Positions 39,732 to 44,488 of a DNA stretch of 44,488 nucleotides are shown piece after piece (position 1 is the stretch's first letter; the number at the start of each line of letters is the position of its first letter). Both the position numbers and the translations under genes were made by a program. Below the pieces are notes generated by a model that was not told where the DNA came from, made no database searches, and saw only the letters and a program-made list of their open reading frames with translations. The DNA comes from Nemertoderma westbladi. Taxonomy: Eukaryota; Xenacoelomorpha; Nemertodermatida; Nemertodermatidae. The stretch lies in NCBI GenBank assembly GCA_032718475.1, contig JAUCBJ010000119.1, positions 1 through 44,488 on the forward strand. The letters are read 5' to 3'.

Positions 39732-41213
39732 ACCCATCACTCATCACGTTTGCGCCTTGGCAAGGCACCACCTACTGGTGAGCGATCGGGCAGAGTTCGA
39801 GATGGCAGGCAAACTAGATGGGAGAGGAGAGAAGCAGAAGAGAGGGAGGAGGAAGCTAGGGCGCAGAGCTACGGCTTTGAGGAACAGACGACCTTAGACG
39901 AACTTCGTTGGGCTTCGTCAGGGAGTTCGGGGGAGTCTCTAGGGAAAGAACTGGGGTGGACGGTGGGATCACCGAAACAGTCGACGTCGGGATTGCAAGC
40001 GATGCCCATACCAGCGGGCGCCGAGGGCGATCAACCGCAAAGGAGGCTAGGGGAGCTCGAGGAATGGAGAGTTACGGGCAAGAACCAAGGCGGGAAGGGA
40101 CATAGTGGGTCCACCAGGATACCGGGGTTGGGAACACTGCGAGAGGAGGACGAGGACGACGACGAGTTCGGAGAGATGCCGCCCATCGAGAGGATAGGCC
40201 ACTCGGACACGGACTGGGTTGGCGGGAGGGTGGTGACGGCCAGTGGGGCGAGAGCCTTCTGGGACAAACCCGGCAAGCGGGCCTGGGTGCACGAGGAGCC
40301 GGCGATGGATTTCGCGGGGAGCACTATCAGGTTGGGCGAGCAACCGGGGACGGCACCACGGGTAGTATTCGGAGAGACAATGCCCGGGAGGGGCAAGGAG
40401 ATCGACGTAGACAGGGACGCTAACGTCCAGAAGTTCGCCTATCAGCGACTCCACAGACCGCGGAGATCGCTTGGGACGAAAGACGACGTGGGGCGGGAGA
40501 CATTGGTACTCGGTTGCGACTACTGTGGGAGACAGACCCACCAGGAAAGGAGCTGTTTGTACCGGTTCCAGAAAGGGACCAGCTGTCTCTACTGCCACGA
40601 GACGAGCCACAGGATGAGAGCGTGTCCACGGTTGCATAACCGATGTCCGGAGTGCAACTTTCGGGGACACTACGGACACCAGTGCGACTGGATGGACGAT
40701 GAGGAGAAGTTTAGGATCTTCGAAGAATGGGCCGACGTCGGGGCCATGCCACGGCAGCGCATGAAGGCCCAGGAGTTTAAGTGGGGTTTCTTCCTGATGA
40801 ACCAGGAGGCTCACTTGGAGATCATAGGGAGGAGGTTGCCGTTTGCCTGTCAGGGGGTGGCGGCGGCGGCGTCGTATGCCGGGGTAATGAATACGCAAAG
40901 GTATTTGGACAGGTGGACGCCACAGAATCGAGGGGAGTTTAGGGATTTCTTGGCGGAGCACGTGCCGCGAGCAATGAAGATGATCTTATGGGACGCCACC
41001 AGGGGGAGACAACAAGGCCACTCGGAGGGGCCACCGGCGAAGCGATATCGGGCACTAATAACACCAGCGCCCAAGGAGCCAACAACCGGAATCAGTAGGG
41101 AGGTGGCGGCGAAAGTCCGAAGGCAGAAAGCGGATCCCAGAGGAGCGGTAGTGACCAAGAAACGACCCAGGGAGGAGGACGCCAGAGGGAACTATCCCCA
41201 GAGGGACAAATAG
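39732..41213 (+). CDS. extra BEL ORF with three CCHC zinc knuckles
   Basis: The frame is open from 39732. The first in-frame ATG is near 40001 (MPIPAGAEGD), giving about 404 aa. A start by frame change from the ATG at 39646 would give more. The N-terminal half is acidic to mixed (LREEDEDDDEFGEMPPIERI). Three knuckles with x2-x4-x4 spacing follow: CDYCGRQTHQERSC (40515-40556), CLYCHETSHRMRAC (40583-40624) and CPECNFRGHYGHQC (40644-40685), the last two separated by CPRLHNR. A conserved-looking FEEWADVGAMPRQRMKAQEF and a basic C-terminus (KKRPREED) end it. No signal peptide or membrane segment is seen, so it is not an env. Probably a nucleic-acid-binding accessory protein. Function unknown. Confidence 0.85.
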   Translation, partial: THHSSRLRLGKAPPTGERSGRVRDGRQTRWERREAEEREEEARAQSYGFEEQTTLDELRWASSGSSGESLGKELGWTVGSPKQSTSGLQAMPIPAGAEGDQPQRRLGELEEWRVTGKNQGGKGHSGSTRIPGLGTLREEDEDDDEFGEMPPIERIGHSDTDWVGGRVVTASGARAFWDKPGKRAWVHEEPAMDFAGSTIRLGEQPGTAPRVVFGETMPGRGKEIDVDRDANVQKFAYQRLHRPRRSLGTKDDVGRETLVLGCDYCGRQTHQERSCLYRFQKGTSCLYCHETSHRMRACPRLHNRCPECNFRGHYGHQCDWMDDEEKFRIFEEWADVGAMPRQRMKAQEFKWGFFLMNQEAHLEIIGRRLPFACQGVAAAASYAGVMNTQRYLDRWTPQNRGEFRDFLAEHVPRAMKMILWDATRGRQQGHSEGPPAKRYRALITPAPKEPTTGISREVAAKVRRQKADPRGAVVTKKRPREEDARGNYPQRDK

Positions 41214-41936
41214 GTTCCCAGGGCCGGGGGGAGAGAAACTGAGACTTGGACGTGGTACGCCTGGAAGGCGCCGCGTGGGACGTACGAACTATCAAGTACA
41301 AATTAAAATGATGCAAGCAATAAATAAGTGCAATTTGTATGTACGTACGTAGTAATCAGTAGTTTAGTCATAAATATACATTCGAAATAAGTACTATAGT
41401 CATACAACCTTTCTCAATTAGCTACTGGGACTGGGGGGCTAACTGACTATGGCACTAGGGACAAGACGCCAGACGATTTCACACTTCTTGAGTGCGACGG
41501 CACGGGAGGGGGGGTGAGACTCGTCAGAAGGGGTAAGGTAGTTAAAGAGATTAGAGAGTAATAGTGTGGAGTGCGGAGAGAGTGCGGATGCAATTTCAGT
41601 GTGGGGGGGGGGGGGGGAGGAATAAGAGGTTGAGTGAGGGACAGGAAAGTCCGAGAGTTAGAGCGGGAGAGAGGAGAGTCTGTATGAGAGAAGAGTAGAG
41701 TCAGGGCGAAAGTGTTGGGGAAACAAAAGTCGTGTGAGAGGTGAGCGCGATCGGCCCGACATGGGACGCCAGGCGTACAGGGTAGCGTTATCATACCCAT
41801 AGGGAGCGGCCCGGAAAGCCGACTCCGAGAGAAAAGAATTCCACCCCACACCCGATGCTAGATCGGGATCCAGCGGGATTGTAGCGCACTTTAGGTGGAT
41901 GCTATCTTCTCGCCGGGAAGATAGCATGGGGGGGAG
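41214..41936. other. BEL 3' untranslated region
   Basis: There is no reading frame of note. A G15 tract lies at 41603-41617, and 41897-41926 holds an inverted repeat (GCTATCTTCTCG...GAAGATAGC). The region ends in the purine tract at 41928-41936. Confidence 0.6.
41928..41936 (+). promoter_or_regulatory. polypurine tract
   Basis: GGGGGGGAG directly precedes the TG of the 3' LTR, as expected for the plus-strand DNA primer of an LTR retrotransposon. Confidence 0.8.
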
Positions 41937-42476
41937 TGTTAGCTTATTCAATCCCGCTAACCCAAACCCATGGGGTGGGCCGTTGGTCAATATTGGGGGC
42001 CACGAAATTGGGTAATCAATCACTCGTGTCACCCCAACAAAATGGGAAGGAGAAACACACAATGAGGGTCAGGGGCCAAACCCCTAACAGAGAGAGAATA
42101 GGTGGAGTGAACGGGAACACTCCAAAGGGCGCCAACAAGGGTATCAACCAATCAGAAGGGGGAAAGGCATCGGCTAGGTAGAGTAACAAGGCCAACCCGT
42201 GCAAAATAACCAGTTGGCAGTAAACATTTCATTCAGTTATCTCAGTGTTAGTTATTGGTGTTACAGTAGTAATAGTTTAGCTAGGGAAGTACCGGGACTT
42301 CAATTACCGTATCCCGCCTTCCATGTACAACAACATTATTATTATATCATATCTATATCTATATACCCAAGTATTATACACATCGAACAACCGAAACTCT
42401 TTTACTCTTCACACACGGCGGGGACGCGTGAACTGACAAACCGGATAAACCGGGATCCTATCTGGATCCCGTCACA
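41937..42476 (+). repeat. BEL 3' LTR
   Basis: 540 bp, same length as the 5' LTR with five substitutions. It is followed by TAAAT (42477-42481), the right copy of the target duplication. Confidence 0.95.
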
Positions 42477-42481
42477 TAAAT

Positions 42482-42789
42482 ATTTGTTCATCTTTTCGCT
42501 TCGGACTAACACAGAAACAGAATTAAGATTTAGATTTTTCGGCTTTGTTGTCTTATAGACGGTCTTCTTATAGCCAGCTTGCTGGCTTTCTAATACGAAA
42601 TACTTTAAAACCATAAAAAATAACAAAATAAATTCAAATTAAAATTAAATGTTTCATATTAAATTTTTTACACATTGCGTTTCCTACCCGCGATAAGTGG
42701 TTTTACTTATTAGAATAAAAATTAAATTTATAATTAAATGTAAAAGTTAGTTTCAAACGCAACTCTATTTCCCCAATTTTCCCCCAGTC
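42482..42789. other. no gene; repeat copy
   Basis: AT-rich. 42727-42770 matches the 3' flank of the fibrinogen-related gene (2632-2678). A CAGCTTGCTGGCT-like short inverted repeat lies at about 42574-42588. Confidence 0.45.
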
Positions 42790-43205
42790 CTAGTCTCGGT
42801 ACCGTGACCCCGAAGGGCGACAAGAACCAGTACGGCTTGGCAAGGCGTCTGTCAGCCCGTCGAGAGCCCCAATGGTTGGGGGTCTGTCGTCGGTTCCCGT
42901 CACAAATCCCTGACACAAGCAGCAGACTTTCCGATGTCCTTTTCAGGCTCGTAATAACTGCTGTTGGCCAGGGACCGCTAAGGGCAGTCCTTGTCCTCCG
43001 TTAGTCGTTCGACCCGTTCGCGTGTCCGTCCCACCCTTCCCGAACCCCGAAGGGATTGGTCAGGAACCAGTACGGCTTGGCTAGGGGTCTGTCGTCGGTT
43101 CCCGTCGCAAATCCCTGACACAAGCAGCAGACTTTCCGATGTCCTTTTCAGGCTCGTAATAACTGCTGTTGGCCAGGGACCGCTAAGGGCACTCCTTGTC
43201 CTTTA
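42790..43205. repeat. GC-rich tandem duplication
   Basis: Copy 1 (about 42808-43000) and copy 2 (about 43040-43200) share CCCCGAAGGG, AGAACCAGTACGGCTTGG-like, GGGGTCTGTCGTCGGTTCCC, CAAGCAGCAGACTTTCCGAT and GGGACCGCTAAGGGCA. They are nearly identical over about 110 bp at their 3' ends. The base composition is unlike the AT-rich flanks. No RNA family or protein is recognised. Confidence 0.7.
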
Positions 43206-43501
43206 GACCTAGCGAGTTACCAAATCCACCTCTACAGGCAGCAGGAAGTTGGCTAGGCCTAATAGTAATCAGGCAAACCTGAATACTGCTTAACTTTTCC
43301 TCCCACCCCTGGCCCTTAAATACATGAAATGAGTCCAGTACCCCGTAAGTCGCCCCAATATTCGCCCATAAATCGCCCCCAGTCCATTGAATGTGCCCAA
43401 ATCCCATGTTCCCGCACCCAGTAGTGATATCGGAATATTCATTTTAAATAAATCCACAAAATATTCAACTCGCGTTAGGAAAAGTTGAAATACCGCGAAC
43501 A
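43206..43501. other. no gene seen
   Basis: A spacer with repeated CGCCCC words (43350-43385). The RTE-like LINE fragment begins abruptly at 43502. Confidence 0.4.
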
Positions 43502-43954
43502 GCATGGGCAGCCTTGAATAGGCTTTCCAGAATTTGGAAGTCACCGAGAATTAATCGGAAACTCAAGGTCCGGTTATTTAGAGCAGCAGTAGTTCCAGTA
43601 CTCCTCTATGGGAGTCCATGCTGGGCTCTAACTGCTGAGGACACCAAATCTCTGGATGGCACATTCACAAGAATGCTACACCGGGTTCATTGTGTCAAGT
43701 TCAATGCACACATCTCCAACCAGACACTATATAACATTGGAGGTGTCTCATTGGTTCCCCCAAGCTTGACACTAGAACAAAATCACCTCCGCTTTGCAGG
43801 ACATTGCTTTCGCCGTGAGGACCAGCCAGTGCATAATCTTGTACTTTGGCAGCCTCATGGAGTGAATAAGCATGGTGGACAGCCCATGACTTTCTTGAGA
43901 CGCATCTTAAAGGACACTGGCCTTGAAGAGGCGGATGATCTAGCAAATATCATG
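43502..43954 (+). pseudogene. RTE-like LINE fragment, second copy
   Basis: Closely matches 24748-25183 of the RTE-like LINE (WAALNRLSRIWKSPRINRKL to FLRRILKDTGL). It retains the 7 residues containing LLYGS that the first copy lacks. It starts and stops abruptly inside the coding region, so it is a fragment without its own 3' end. The frame then runs by chance into the next element. Confidence 0.88.
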
Positions 43955-44488
43955 AAGGTGCATAGACATCAGAATACCATAGACAATGTTCCGAGGAATT
44001 ACAATCAGCTCATTAACAGGGTGAAAGGCAGTTTGCTTACGAACAACTAGTAGTCCATCGGGGGCTATAGTGCAAACTTGTAAGTACCGTTTTATGTCAG
44101 GTATATCTGTAACTTTTTTTAAAGCTCTCTTACCTTGGAAAAGGTGAGCTTTAGAAGGTCTTAAACTGTCAGACTTAGAACTTATCAGACACAGTATCAC
44201 TGAGAGAAGTGCTGCGAACGACAACACTATCTTGAATATCACCAACAAAGGAACAAACATGGCACTTGGAGTCTATGCATGTTGCAGAATTTCTACTAGC
44301 AAAATCACTAGGGATATTTGCTGAGCCAGCTAAATGGAGGAGACCAATATGATATTGAGAGAGAACTGACAGGAAAGTTGAAACCCAGGGACTTGAGGAA
44401 AATTGTAAAAGCCTTTGCTGAATTGCCCCGTTATTTTTATTATCTTTTACATTAAAATACTCTGTAGTTGATTTAATAAGTGTAAGAG
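43955..44488 (-). pseudogene. LTR-retrotransposon pol, RNase H to integrase border
   Basis: On the minus strand 44456-44200 reads an RNase H tail: FLSVLSQYHIGLLHLAGSAN, IPSDFASRN and a CIDSKCHVCSF pair. After a frame change near 44180, AHLFQGKRALKKVTDIPDIK is followed by CTIAPDGLLVVRKQ and ELIVIPRNIVYGILMSMHLH. This is the segment before the integrase zinc finger in Ty3-type pol proteins of marine invertebrates, by recollection. It is broken by a frame change and truncated at 43955 by the LINE fragment. The inverted copy of 44404-44456 is at 1-53. Confidence 0.6.

Larger units (their letters stand above)
29743..42476 (+). mobile_element. full-length BEL/Pao LTR retrotransposon, 12.7 kb
   Basis: Two 540-bp LTRs (29743-30282 and 41937-42476), both TG...CA, differ at five sites (about 0.9%). 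The 5-bp duplication TAAAT flanks the element (29738-29742 and 42477-42481). A purine tract precedes the 3' LTR. Pol has the BEL order protease, RT, RNase H, integrase, DUF5641. At 12.7 kb it is larger than usual BEL/Pao elements (mostly 5-10 kb). The extra length lies in a low-complexity gag, a 32-bp minisatellite and an extra zinc-knuckle ORF after pol. Several single-base frame breaks interrupt gag and pol. Confidence 0.95.

Noticed and set aside
40047-40961. Minus-strand 304-aa ORF opposite the extra BEL ORF
   Set aside because: The plus strand has three clean CCHC knuckles. The antisense frame is open only because stop codons are rare opposite GC-rich codons.
44318-44454. Plus-strand peptide ending LPRYFYYLLH as a conserved C-terminus
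   Set aside because: The minus strand of the same DNA reads the RNase H tail HLAGSANIPSDFASRN, so the plus-strand peptide is a shadow.
1-44456. Whole window as one giant transposon with 53-bp terminal inverted repeats
   Set aside because: The terminal match is explained by two pol fragments of one retroelement in opposite orientation. The right copy continues past the match into recognisable RNase H sequence, and nothing links the contents as a single element.

Overview
The window is animal nuclear DNA. It holds AT-rich introns with GT/AG splice sites, a TATA box, AATAAA signals, LINEs, a BEL/Pao retrotransposon, MITEs, minisatellites and long poly(G/C) tracts. Two host genes and the very frequent palindrome TAGGCCTA point to a marine deuterostome invertebrate, with an echinoderm or close relative as first guess. 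The species cannot be fixed from sequence alone.

Layout. 1-53 and 43955-44488 are two fragments of one LTR-retrotransposon pol (RNase H to integrase border) in opposite orientation. 1537-2207 (+) is an intronless TEX36-like gene with the HDNR motif and one frame change. 2713-10443 (-) is a complete four-exon gene for a secreted fibrinogen-related protein, with its TATA box at 10529-10536. Its introns carry a 1.7-kb inverted-repeat element, a 1379-bp hAT element with an exact 8-bp duplication, CCGTAAGT repeats and a 68-bp minisatellite. 10757-12785 is a nested foldback with a hammerhead-ribozyme-like core near one edge.

13900-18235 is a decayed CR1/Jockey-group LINE (endonuclease plus reverse transcriptase). 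It is split by a 719-bp inverted-repeat element with pol III-like boxes in both arms (8-bp duplication) and by a 1092-bp element (TTA duplication). 19247-22262 is non-coding repeats, including a 141-bp array. 22267-25549 is a TTAA-type element that holds a 2-kb RTE-like LINE with an 11-bp duplication. 26045-28175 is a G-rich 33-bp minisatellite of about 64 units with a higher-order repeat.

29743-42476 is a 12.7-kb BEL/Pao element: two 540-bp LTRs differing at 5 sites, a 5-bp duplication, a low-complexity-rich gag, and pol (protease, RT, RNase H, integrase, DUF5641). Downstream of pol it also has a 32-bp minisatellite and an extra ORF with three CCHC zinc knuckles, where some BEL elements carry env. 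42477-43954 holds a duplicated GC-rich segment and a second copy of the RTE-like LINE 3' end.

How it fits together. Only the TEX36-like and fibrinogen-related genes look like host genes. The rest is layered transposon insertion, dated by nesting and target duplications. Two tandem arrays (68 bp and 141 bp) appear to have been amplified from internal parts of dispersed elements elsewhere in the window. Single-base frame breaks are frequent even in the young BEL element, so base-level errors in the assembly should be kept in mind.
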